Assembly: GCA_011391405.1 (NCBI GenBank)
Contig: JAABQQ010000111.1
Location: 37,788 to 101,787, forward strand
Reading direction: 5' to 3'
Length of the DNA: 64,000 nt
Source of the DNA: Gammaproteobacteria bacterium
GTDB taxonomy: Bacteria; Pseudomonadota; Gammaproteobacteria; Steroidobacterales; Steroidobacteraceae
The notes under the pieces were generated by a model. It had not been told where the DNA came from, did no database searches, and worked only from the letters and a program-made list of their open reading frames with translations. The position numbers and the translations under genes are program-made. Below are positions 51,440 to 60,016 of this stretch, in pieces. Every line of letters starts with the position of its first letter. The first letter of the stretch is position 1.

Positions 51440-51488
51440 AAATGGAGACGCTCACCTATTCTTCGGAAAATAGGTGAGCGTCCCCTAT
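51440..51488. repeat. REP-like hairpin (14-bp perfect stem, imperfect outer extension)
   Basis: GACGCTCACCTATT (51447-51460), loop CTTCGGAA, AATAGGTGAGCGTC (51469-51482), flanked by AAATGG / CCTATTT. Confidence 0.75.
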
Positions 51489-51504
51489 TTCTCTTTCCTG
51501 CCGG

Positions 51505-51990
51505 TCAGTGGTGATGACCACCGGCCCCGTGCACGTGGCCGTGCTCGAGTTCTTCCTGCGTGGCCGCGCGCACTTCGGTGATCTCGACTTCGAAGTTGAG
51601 ATGCTCGCCTGCCAGCGGATGGTTGCCGTCGACGGTGACCATGTCGCCCTGGATGCCAGTGACCGTCACCATGCGCGCGTGACCATCGGACGTCTGGGCC
51701 TGGAACTGCATGCCGGGCTTCAGGTTCGAGACCTTGCCGAACGAGCGCTTCGGCACGCGCTGGATGAGTTCCGCATCGTGTTCGCCGTAGCCATCGGCCG
51801 GCGCGATCTTGACGCTGAGTTTCGCTCCCGACGCTTTGCCTTCGAGCTCGCGTTCGAGGCCTGGAATCAGGTTGCCGTGGCCGTGTATGTACGCGAGCGG
51901 ATCGCCGCCCGATGAGCTGTCAAGCACTTTGCCCTCGTCGTTGGTGAGGGTGTAATGGATCAGCACGACTTTGTCCGCAGCAACGACCAT
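51505..51990 (-). CDS. slyD: FKBP-type peptidyl-prolyl cis-trans isomerase, SlyD-like
   Basis: DKVVLIHYTLTNDEGKVLDSSSGGDPLAYIHGHGNLIPGLERELEG; His-rich C-terminus. Confidence 0.9.
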   Translation of the reverse strand: MVVAADKVVLIHYTLTNDEGKVLDSSSGGDPLAYIHGHGNLIPGLERELEGKASGAKLSVKIAPADGYGEHDAELIQRVPKRSFGKVSNLKPGMQFQAQTSDGHARMVTVTGIQGDMVTVDGNHPLAGEHLNFEVEITEVRAATQEELEHGHVHGAGGHHH

Positions 51991-52034
51991 GAAGCGACTC
52001 CGGGTTTGAATGGACGGGAAAGACTGGCGCGAGA

Positions 52035-52442
52035 TCAGACGGGCAGCCCGTCCTTGAGCTTGAGCCAACCGCGCGCGACGCGATAAATGACCCAGACGCC
52101 AATGATGAAGATGCCGATCGGGAACGTGACGAAACCGACGAGCACGAAGAACAGGGGCAGCGACAGCAGGAACACGACCGTGACCCAGAGCGCGGCGAAC
52201 CAGAAAGTGCGCAGCTGCCAGGCGAAGTGCGATTCCAGGTGGGTGCCACGGGCATCGCTGCGGCGGATGTAGTTCATCACGACGGCGATGATCGACGGCA
52301 GGCCAAACACGAACGCCGTGGCGATGAACGCCGAGCCGAACATGCCGATCAGGGCGCTCGCCGCATGCAGCGCATACATCCAGTGGGTATAGCTGACGAG
52401 CGAAGCGTCCGCGATTTTCAGCGAAGAAGCCGGTGAATTCAT
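52035..52442 (-). CDS. DUF4870-like small membrane protein
   Basis: Several TM helices; MNYIRRSDARGTHLESHFAWQLRTFWFA. Confidence 0.7.
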   Translation of the reverse strand: MNSPASSLKIADASLVSYTHWMYALHAASALIGMFGSAFIATAFVFGLPSIIAVVMNYIRRSDARGTHLESHFAWQLRTFWFAALWVTVVFLLSLPLFFVLVGFVTFPIGIFIIGVWVIYRVARGWLKLKDGLPV

Positions 52443-52483
52443 CGAATTTGCGCCCTTGTGACCGGTTCCGTGGGGTGCCTATC

Positions 52484-53179
52484 CTACTGCGTCACGCCGT
52501 CCGGCGCAGGAACGCCCTGTCGCATCGCAGCCTCCCAATGGCGCTTCGGCACGTGGGTTCGCAGCCGTCGGGCCACCAGGTCGAGCACCTCCGCGTCGAT
52601 CCCGTGCCCCAGCCACGGAATGACATCCGCGACGACGTCGGCACCGAGCGCCACAAGGTGTCTGGCAGCTTCGACGGTGAAGCCGTAAGGGGTCGCTTCG
52701 TCCGCCTTACCGTGAATAAGGAACAACGTCGTTCCGCCTGGATTCGTCGCCGGCAACCGGGCGTAGCGACCGGCAAGCGCCACCACGCGTCCGGCAAGCA
52801 CGTCGTCGCCCGCCTGGGTCGCCGCCTCGAGCACCATGATGGCCCCCTGCGAAAAACCCACCAGCACGGTCGCCTCCGGACCAAGTCCCGTGTCGCGCTG
52901 CCATTGCCGGATCGCCGCCACGAACAGGGGCAGTTCGGCGGCAACCCGTTCGACCCGCCTGGCGTCGTTCAGACCCTCGGCGGAAAACCACTCGTAGCCG
53001 ACGCCGAGGCTCGCCGGATGAGGTGCTCGCAGGCTCGCCACCAGCGCGTCCGGGTATTCCGCCGCGAGCCGCTCGCCCACCGGCCGCATGTCCTCTGCGC
53101 TGGCACCGAAGCCATGGAACAGCAACACGAGCTGCCGTGCCGCACCACCGGGCTGCTGAATGATCATGGCTTTCGGCAT
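52484..53179 (-). CDS. Alpha/beta hydrolase, carboxylesterase/YpfH-like
   Basis: QLVLLFHGFGASAEDMRPVGERL; VLVGFSQGAIMVLEA. Confidence 0.88.
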   Translation of the reverse strand: MPKAMIIQQPGGAARQLVLLFHGFGASAEDMRPVGERLAAEYPDALVASLRAPHPASLGVGYEWFSAEGLNDARRVERVAAELPLFVAAIRQWQRDTGLGPEATVLVGFSQGAIMVLEAATQAGDDVLAGRVVALAGRYARLPATNPGGTTLFLIHGKADEATPYGFTVEAARHLVALGADVVADVIPWLGHGIDAEVLDLVARRLRTHVPKRHWEAAMRQGVPAPDGVTQ

Positions 53180-53201
53180 CTTACGCAGCTTGCGGTCGAG
53201 C

Positions 53202-53672
53202 TCAGAGCCAGCGACGGACGGACCGTCGATAGGCGTCGAATTCGCCCGCGAAGAGTCCTGCGAGGATGCGTTCCTCGGGTTCGATCTGGAAGCGATTGAG
53301 GTACAGGAGGCAGGCCGGCAGGCCGGCAAAAGCCGCCGGGTTGGCGAGCCAGGTGGCCCAGGCGGCCAGCACGAGCAACATGCCCAGGTACATCGGGTTA
53401 CGTGTATGGCGGTAGATGCCGGAGCGCACCATCGAGGATGCGGCTCGCGGTGTCGTAGGATTCACCGTAGTGCGTGCCCGGCGGAATTCGAGCACTCCGG
53501 CGACGGCAATCACGACCCCTGCGGCAAGCAACGACACGGCAGTACCCAGCCGCCAGTACTCGCCCCACTCCAGGCTGGGAGTCCATCGAGCGAGCAGCCA
53601 CATGCACAGCGCCGCGATCGACACGACGGCGACCGGTGGGACGCGCAGTTCAAGCGACGATCCAGCGTGCAT
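53202..53672 (-). CDS. Isoprenylcysteine carboxyl methyltransferase-like membrane protein
   Basis: MVRSGIYRHTRNPMYLGMLLVLAAWATWL...RFQIEPEERILAGLFAGEFDAYRRSVRRWL. Confidence 0.87.
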   Translation of the reverse strand: MHAGSSLELRVPPVAVVSIAALCMWLLARWTPSLEWGEYWRLGTAVSLLAAGVVIAVAGVLEFRRARTTVNPTTPRAASSMVRSGIYRHTRNPMYLGMLLVLAAWATWLANPAAFAGLPACLLYLNRFQIEPEERILAGLFAGEFDAYRRSVRRWL

Positions 53673-53709
53673 GGCGAGTTGTCTTCTGACCAGGGCGAGG
53701 ACAGCGGGC

Positions 53710-54510
53710 TCAGGCCCGGAGCTGCTTGAAGTAGAGCACGGTTGGAAACAGCTCCCCGTCGGGCGTGGTCGCGTAGTCCGGTATTTCTCCCGCGCGAATC
53801 CACCCGAGGTGACGGTAGACGTCCTCCGCGTGCGAGGCGAGCAGCGTATCGAGGAACAGCAGCGAACGCCTTCGGCGCCTTGCCTCAGCCTCCAACCCGC
53901 ACATCAGGAGCGTCGCGACACCGCTGCCGCGCGCAGCACGCAGCACCTGGAGTTTCTTCACCTCGGCCCGATGCCGGCCGTTGTCCTTGTCGCACAACGC
54001 GAGTTGCACCGTTCCGACGACGACGCCATCCTTCTCGGCGACCCAGAGCAGCAGGTCGCCGCTGAGGGATGCGAACACTCCGTGCCAGTAGCGATCCGCG
54101 GTCTCGCGGGACACCGGCGCGAGGAAGCCGATGGACGCACCCGAATGCACCGCGTCGATCAATAGCTCACCGAGCGGTTCAATCAACGAAGTCTCAGTCG
54201 CGGCGACTCGGCGCACGACGACCTCGCTGGATGACCTGGTGGGCCTGCAGGACTCGCTGACCGCCGTGGCCGTCCAGCACCCTTCAGGCCTGAACACGCG
54301 CACGGACGATGGTGGGTTTGCCTCCAGCTTCGATGCCCGCCGGCGCGGCCGCGGCAGCAACTCGCCCCCGCAGTTCGGGCATCTGCCGTTCAGGCGACGC
54401 TCGGCGCAGGTAGCGCAGAACGTGCATTCGAACGAACAGATCCGTGCGAGCGGCGACTCCGGCGGCAAGTCGGCATCACAGCATTCACAGGACGGGCGTA
54501 TATCAAGCAT
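53710..54510 (-). CDS. DUF1272 zinc-ribbon domain fused to GNAT acetyltransferase
   Basis: N-terminal CECCDADLPPESPLARICSFECTFCATCAERRLNGRCPNCGGEL; C-terminal LQVLRAARGSGVATLLMCGLEAEARRR. Confidence 0.82.
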   Translation of the reverse strand: MLDIRPSCECCDADLPPESPLARICSFECTFCATCAERRLNGRCPNCGGELLPRPRRRASKLEANPPSSVRVFRPEGCWTATAVSESCRPTRSSSEVVVRRVAATETSLIEPLGELLIDAVHSGASIGFLAPVSRETADRYWHGVFASLSGDLLLWVAEKDGVVVGTVQLALCDKDNGRHRAEVKKLQVLRAARGSGVATLLMCGLEAEARRRRRSLLFLDTLLASHAEDVYRHLGWIRAGEIPDYATTPDGELFPTVLYFKQLRA

Positions 54511-54732
54511 GACCCTTCGAACCGCGGTATCAAAACGGTACGATCAGCCTAGCACCGTTCTTTTAGACCCTGTCTTGGATGATAGACGAAGCATTCGCGG
54601 TCCGGTCTCGTCGGGGTTTTCCCCGTCCGTAACCTCACGGATGTGTTGCTTTTGGACTACGTCCTAAGCTTCGCTGGCGATTTTTGAAGGTCTGGACTGC
54701 GGTCCGCCAGAATCCCTCACGGAGACACAGAC

Positions 54733-55116
54733 ATGAAGCTCACCAAGTTCGCCCTGTTGGCGGTCGCCGCCGGTTGCACCCTGGCCAGCCAGGGCGTCTA
54801 TGCCCAGGCCATGGAAGTCGTGACGGTCGAAGCCGTCCGCGAAATCGTCGTCGGCAAGTCGCCGCTCGGCGCACCGATCAAGGAACTGACCATCCGTTCG
54901 CGCGTCAGCTACGCGGACCTCGACCTGACCACGGCCACTGGCGTCGTGACCCTCGAGCAGCGCGTCAAGGATGCCGCCGCTTCATCGTGCAAGGAAATCA
55001 AGGTCGATGTGCCGGTCGAGGGCTGGACCATCGAGCGCTGCGTCCGCGAAGCGACCGATGACGCGATGCTGCAGGTGAACAAGGCCGCCGCCGAAGCGAA
55101 GGCCGCGAAGAAGTAA
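54733..55116 (+). CDS. UrcA family secreted protein
   Basis: Signal peptide; SRVSYADLDLTTATGVVTLEQRVKDAAASSCKEI. Confidence 0.85.
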   Translation: MKLTKFALLAVAAGCTLASQGVYAQAMEVVTVEAVREIVVGKSPLGAPIKELTIRSRVSYADLDLTTATGVVTLEQRVKDAAASSCKEIKVDVPVEGWTIERCVREATDDAMLQVNKAAAEAKAAKK

Positions 55117-55181
55117 TCGAGCCGCAAATTCGAGCATCGAAAGGCGGGTGGCCTCACGGTCACTCGCCGTCTCGTGCGCGC

Positions 55182-56630
55182 CTAGGCGAGTTGCTGCGCC
55201 ACCGCGCCAGCTGCGCGATCGCCCGATTCGATTGCGCCTTCCATGCCACGCGCATTCACCGACGTGTGCTCGCCGCAGAAATGCACGCGGCCGCGCGGTT
55301 GCAGCATCGCAGGCAGAAACTTCGTGACCGTGCCGGGATTGAAATAGGCCCACGCACCGCCGGCGAACGGGTCCTGCTCCCAGGAATGCTGACCGATCAC
55401 CCGCAGCGCGCCCTTTGCTGCGGGCCGCATTTGCTCGACCTGCGCCACGACGTAGCGCGCAGCGCCTTCCCTGCCAAGTCGGTCGAGGTGCCTCGCACCG
55501 GGTCCGAACGCGGAGACGAGGAGGCTCGACACCTGATCGTCCCTCGCCTCGTGATAGATCGCTGAAACACGGCCAATCGGGGAATCGGTCCACATCGAGG
55601 GCTCGAGGTCATCGACCTCCCAGAACGGGCGTGACACCTGCAGCGCAACCTGGTGGATCGGCTGGTAAGGCAGCGATTTCACGGCGCGCGCCTGCATGCC
55701 CGTGACATCGGGCTGCAGGTCGATGCGGCGCAGCGTCGTGAACGGCAAGGCACACACGACGGCGCGCGCGGAATAACGGGCGCCGTCGTCCGTGCGGACC
55801 GTAACACCGGCACCCGTCGTCTCGACGGACCTGATGGTCTGCTTCAACCGCACCGGCTGCCGCAGTTGCGCGGCCATCGCGATCGGGAGATTCTGGTTGC
55901 CACCCCTCGCCTGCAGTATCACCGGCTTGGCCGATTTCTGCGCCGCGGTGAACGCCGACACGTACGCCATCATCAGCGCAGAGATATCCCTGGCGTTCAG
56001 ACCGTAGGTCGGAATCGTGTCGTAGACGAGTTCGATCATCGGATCGGTTGCGCCCTGCTGGCGCAGGAAGTCGCGCATCGACACGTCGAACGGCGCGTTC
56101 TTCGCCTCGTACCAGCCTGCAGTCGAGGTGAGCGGATTTTCCTGGCTCGTCACCAGCGGCACGTATTGCCACGGCATCATCTCGCGCAGCGCGGGCGGAA
56201 ACGGATTGCGGGGCGAGTTCGTCCATTCCGACCGGCTCACCGGTCTACCGTCGAGCACGAGCGTGAACTTCGCATGCTTCGACAGCCGTGGCACCTGATC
56301 TTCGAGCGGCACGGCGACGCGGGTCGCGACCTCCATCAATCGCCGATAATCGCCGTAGATGTTGTTGCCGCCCGCCTCGGGGACGCCCTGGACGTCGCCG
56401 AACGTGAGGACACGACCGCCCACGCGGTCCCGACCTTCCAGCACGAGCACCTTGAAGCCCTTCTGCTGCAGGACCCAGGCCGCCTGCAGGCCGGAGAGAC
56501 CGGCTCCGACGACGATCACGTCCGCCGTGTCCTCGACGGCCCAGGCTCGTCGCCCGGCAAGCAGGGTGGCGCCGGTGAGCACGCCCGATTGCAGCAGGAA
56601 CTCGCGGCGGGAAATAGTCATCGGCGGCAC
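55182..56630 (-). CDS. Flavin monoamine oxidase family protein (Tat-type N-terminus)
   Basis: SRREFLLQSG; VIVVGAGLSGLQAAWVLQQKGFKVLVLEGRDRVGGRV; HFCGEHTSVNARGMEGAIESGDRAA. Confidence 0.93.
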   Translation of the reverse strand: MPPMTISRREFLLQSGVLTGATLLAGRRAWAVEDTADVIVVGAGLSGLQAAWVLQQKGFKVLVLEGRDRVGGRVLTFGDVQGVPEAGGNNIYGDYRRLMEVATRVAVPLEDQVPRLSKHAKFTLVLDGRPVSRSEWTNSPRNPFPPALREMMPWQYVPLVTSQENPLTSTAGWYEAKNAPFDVSMRDFLRQQGATDPMIELVYDTIPTYGLNARDISALMMAYVSAFTAAQKSAKPVILQARGGNQNLPIAMAAQLRQPVRLKQTIRSVETTGAGVTVRTDDGARYSARAVVCALPFTTLRRIDLQPDVTGMQARAVKSLPYQPIHQVALQVSRPFWEVDDLEPSMWTDSPIGRVSAIYHEARDDQVSSLLVSAFGPGARHLDRLGREGAARYVVAQVEQMRPAAKGALRVIGQHSWEQDPFAGGAWAYFNPGTVTKFLPAMLQPRGRVHFCGEHTSVNARGMEGAIESGDRAAGAVAQQLA

Positions 56631-56781
56631 GTCTCCAGGATCGCGGCCGGCAATCCGGCCCCTGAGTGCGACGGGCTATTTGACGGTGACTGCGACGTAA
56701 ATGGTACGCGTACTTTTACCGGCGGGGTCCTGACGGAAGGCTGGCTGGGCTGGCCACCACGTTGGCGCAGCACGACACCGT

Positions 56782-57564
56782 TCAGCGGCGCTCCATCTCG
56801 ATGATCACAGTGCGTCCGGTCAGGACCGCGAAGGAATTCATCCGCGCGAGGTGCTGCCGGTTTTCCTCGTGAATCGCGGGACTATTGCGGCGGGCATGCA
56901 TCGCGACGATCGCTGATCCCAGCTTCACCAACGGCCACAGGATGAGCAGTGCCGCCGAACCGGACTTGACGCGGTCGGTGGTGCAACCGATCACGCGAAA
57001 ACCTGCCTTCTCGGCCATGTACGAGATGTAGTACACGGACACCGGGTGAATGTGGCCGCCGACGTGCTGCGGATCGTAGCCATGGATCGGCAGCGGCCCG
57101 AACAGTTCGGGGAAGCCAGCCAGCAAAGTTCGAACACGCGACGTCAGGCTCAACACATTCGGCGTCGTCAGCACGAACCGGCCGCCGGGCCGCAGCACGC
57201 GCTGCACCTCACGGAAGAAAAGGAACTGGTCTTCGAGGTGCTCGAGGACTTCGACCGAGTACGCAAGGTCGACGCTCTGATCGTCGAACGGCAGTCCGCC
57301 ATGCAGGTTGATGGCATGGCACGGCACCTCCGGGACCCGGAAGTTGTCGGGAAAAAGATCGCATGCCTCCAGCTTTGCCGGATACCCGTGGCTCTTGATC
57401 CAGTCGTGCACACGACGCGCCAGGTAGCCCTCGCCGGCACCGATGTCGAGCACCCGGCCCGCCCGCGCGAGGTGCGACTCGAGAAGTGCGAGCACTTTCG
57501 CGTTGGTCCTGGGCAGCGAATAGGAAACGGGTGCCGGCGCACCGGTCACCGCGGGGTTCGTCAT
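56782..57564 (-). CDS. Class I SAM-dependent methyltransferase
   Basis: AGRVLDIGAGEGYLARRV; YSVEVLEHLEDQFLFFREVQRVLRPGGRFVLTTPN; overlaps upstream gene by 4 bp. Confidence 0.9.
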   Translation of the reverse strand: MTNPAVTGAPAPVSYSLPRTNAKVLALLESHLARAGRVLDIGAGEGYLARRVHDWIKSHGYPAKLEACDLFPDNFRVPEVPCHAINLHGGLPFDDQSVDLAYSVEVLEHLEDQFLFFREVQRVLRPGGRFVLTTPNVLSLTSRVRTLLAGFPELFGPLPIHGYDPQHVGGHIHPVSVYYISYMAEKAGFRVIGCTTDRVKSGSAALLILWPLVKLGSAIVAMHARRNSPAIHEENRQHLARMNSFAVLTGRTVIIEMERR

Positions 57565-59864
57565 GGTGTCCTCGACCGCTGCATCGCCGGGTGCGCAGCA
57601 GCGACGCCCGGCTTGGCGAATTCGGTTCCGGCAAGGATAGCGTCGACGCGGGCTTGCTGTTCGCGGCGCAATGGTGCCAGCGTTACGGTTACGGGTTCTC
57701 GCTCGTCGCCGCCGGCACTGATCTGCTGCACGACCAGGCTGCCCGCCGTCTGCTCGACCATCAGCGTGTCGCCAGCGGCGGCGCTGAACGAGCGGCGCTC
57801 GAACGGCACGATGTCGAGGTCGAGCCGTGCGGACTGACCCTGCAGTCGCCACGTGTACCTCCTGCCGCGGTCGGAACGTTCATACGCGGCGTGCACGACC
57901 CCGGCACCGATCCTTGAATTGAACTCGACGTCGCCGACTGCCTTTGGCAGCCGCGGTGCCAGGCGAATCACGCCCTGCTCCAGGTCGGGCTGGACGCCTA
58001 GAAAGCCCTGGTACCAGACGCGCAGCTGCTCGGCATTCGACCAGCCCTGCAGGTAAGTTCCCGTGAGACGGGGCGCCGATTCACCGGAGTGTGGATAGGC
58101 GTCTAGATTTTCGGGCAACCCGCCCACGACGCCGCGCGTAAGCGCGATTTCATTCATGTTCGTGAACAGTTGCCACGCCAGTTCGACCTGGCCCAGCTCG
58201 ATCATCCGCTGGATCGCAATGCCATTGAGCCAGGGCCAGACTGCGCCGTTATGGTAGGCCGCATCCTTGTGATAGTGCCCCGGCGCCACGTGGTACGGAT
58301 GAAAGCCGGGATCGCCCTGGTCGAGCGTCGCAACACCCCACGGATAGACCAGGGCTTCCCAGGCTTGCCGAGCCGCGCGCGCGGCATCGGCCGGCTGGTC
58401 CAGCAGGTGCAGGCTGAACAGCACATTCGGCCGCACCTGCAGATTCGGCACGTCGCGCGCATCGAGATGATCGGCCATGCGACCGCTTGCCGGATCCACG
58501 AAGTCGTGCGCGAACCGTTTGCGCAGCTGATCAGCGGCCGCTGACCAGCGCGCGGCCGATTCCCTGTCCCCCAGCGCAACCGCGAATTCCGCGCCGGCCC
58601 GCAGTTGCGCGTACCACAAAGCCTGGATGTCGTTGGCGCGCGTGCTCCGTGGCGAGTACGAGACCTTATCGGGTTCGCGGCGTGCGTCCATCCACGTTTC
58701 GTTGTCTGCGTGCACGAGGTAGCCGGAAGCATCGGTGAAGTTCGCAAGCGCACCATCGATGCTGGCCTGCACGTTCGGATACAGCTCGGCCACGATCGTG
58801 CGATCACCGGTGTAACGCACGTAATCGCGCAATGCGATGACCCAGCGCGGTGTTCCGTCCGTCGTGTGGTAATCGATGCTGCCGGGTTTGACGATATTGG
58901 GCAGGCGACCGTAGAAACGGGATGCGCGATCGAGGTCCTGGAACTCTGCAAATGACGTCAGGATGGAGCGGGCCTCCTCGAAATGACCCGTGACAAGCGT
59001 AGCGCCGGGCAGCGAGATGAAGCTGTCGCGACCCCAGTATTCGTTGAACCACGGCAACCCCGCGTAAATGCCATCACCGCGCTGGTCGGTCACGAGCGAA
59101 TCCATCGTCAGCTGCAGCCAGCGCAGTGCCTCTGTCAGCCGGCGATCGTCGCCCCAGAAGTAGTGGTCGCCACTGATCACGGCTGTCAGTCGTGCGCTCC
59201 GAGCGTCCTGCCATGCCGGTGCTGCCGCGACTGCCTGGTCGAATTGCGTGCGGGCTGCTTCACGCGAGGAGCCGACTGCGATCAGAAAGCGCCTGCCGCT
59301 GCGACCCACGGCAATGTGATCGACGGCACTCGACTCCCCTTCCTGTGTGGCCGTGTATTCGTCGATGCCCTGCCGGCTTTGCACGTGCGCGACGGTGTCA
59401 CCCGACAGTTGCAGCGTCACGTCACCTCTGGCACCACTGACTTCCACCTCGACCACGTCCTGCCCGTCGAACAGGCGCAGCGTCTCGGTGATTCCCTGTG
59501 GATAGGTGCGGATCAATGCATCCGGCCTCACGATCACCATCGCGGTCTGCGGATCGAGCGCCGCCCCGGCAACGAGCAACCGGTAATCGCTGAAGATGCG
59601 CCGACCCGCGATGTTGAAGCCGCGAAAGAACGTGTGCTCGGGGTGATCGTTGCGGTGCGTCTGCGTGTAGTAGAACGCCGAACGCTTGTTGGTGAAGGAA
59701 ACAGCGCGGTTTTCCTTTGCGCTGACAGGGATCGCCAGCGAGTCGAGCGACACCACATGCGCCGTCGGTGGTGCCGCCAGCTGCTCCGCCATGGAGTGGC
59801 AGGCACCCAGCAGCAGGCTGGCCGCAATAGCCGCCCAGGCCGGCAGAGCTCGAGGAAACTGCAT
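57561..59864 (-). CDS. Amylo-alpha-1,6-glucosidase/GDE-C-like glycoside hydrolase, predicted lipoprotein
   Basis: Lipobox LLLGAC; GLPWFNEYWGRDSFISLPGATLVTGHFEEARSIL; DNETWMDARRE. Confidence 0.85.
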   Translation of the reverse strand: MQFPRALPAWAAIAASLLLGACHSMAEQLAAPPTAHVVSLDSLAIPVSAKENRAVSFTNKRSAFYYTQTHRNDHPEHTFFRGFNIAGRRIFSDYRLLVAGAALDPQTAMVIVRPDALIRTYPQGITETLRLFDGQDVVEVEVSGARGDVTLQLSGDTVAHVQSRQGIDEYTATQEGESSAVDHIAVGRSGRRFLIAVGSSREAARTQFDQAVAAAPAWQDARSARLTAVISGDHYFWGDDRRLTEALRWLQLTMDSLVTDQRGDGIYAGLPWFNEYWGRDSFISLPGATLVTGHFEEARSILTSFAEFQDLDRASRFYGRLPNIVKPGSIDYHTTDGTPRWVIALRDYVRYTGDRTIVAELYPNVQASIDGALANFTDASGYLVHADNETWMDARREPDKVSYSPRSTRANDIQALWYAQLRAGAEFAVALGDRESAARWSAAADQLRKRFAHDFVDPASGRMADHLDARDVPNLQVRPNVLFSLHLLDQPADAARAARQAWEALVYPWGVATLDQGDPGFHPYHVAPGHYHKDAAYHNGAVWPWLNGIAIQRMIELGQVELAWQLFTNMNEIALTRGVVGGLPENLDAYPHSGESAPRLTGTYLQGWSNAEQLRVWYQGFLGVQPDLEQGVIRLAPRLPKAVGDVEFNSRIGAGVVHAAYERSDRGRRYTWRLQGQSARLDLDIVPFERRSFSAAAGDTLMVEQTAGSLVVQQISAGGDEREPVTVTLAPLRREQQARVDAILAGTEFAKPGVAAAHPAMQRSRTP

Positions 59865-60016
59865 TGCAGGACCTTATCGAAAAAGGATGGGCCTGTCCCG
59901 CGCAGCGAACAGTGTCATTCCGGGCGTAATTCCGGGAAAAGTCAGGTTCGGAGTATCCTTGCGCCAGAATCAGCGAGACCCGGATGCCTGGGTTTCGGAT
60001 CACCCGGGATCCACTC

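Noticed and set aside
54609-54622. CGGGGTTTTCCCCG hairpin upstream of urcA
   Set aside because: Short 5-bp palindrome of a type common by chance in GC-rich DNA; no T-tract or conserved context.
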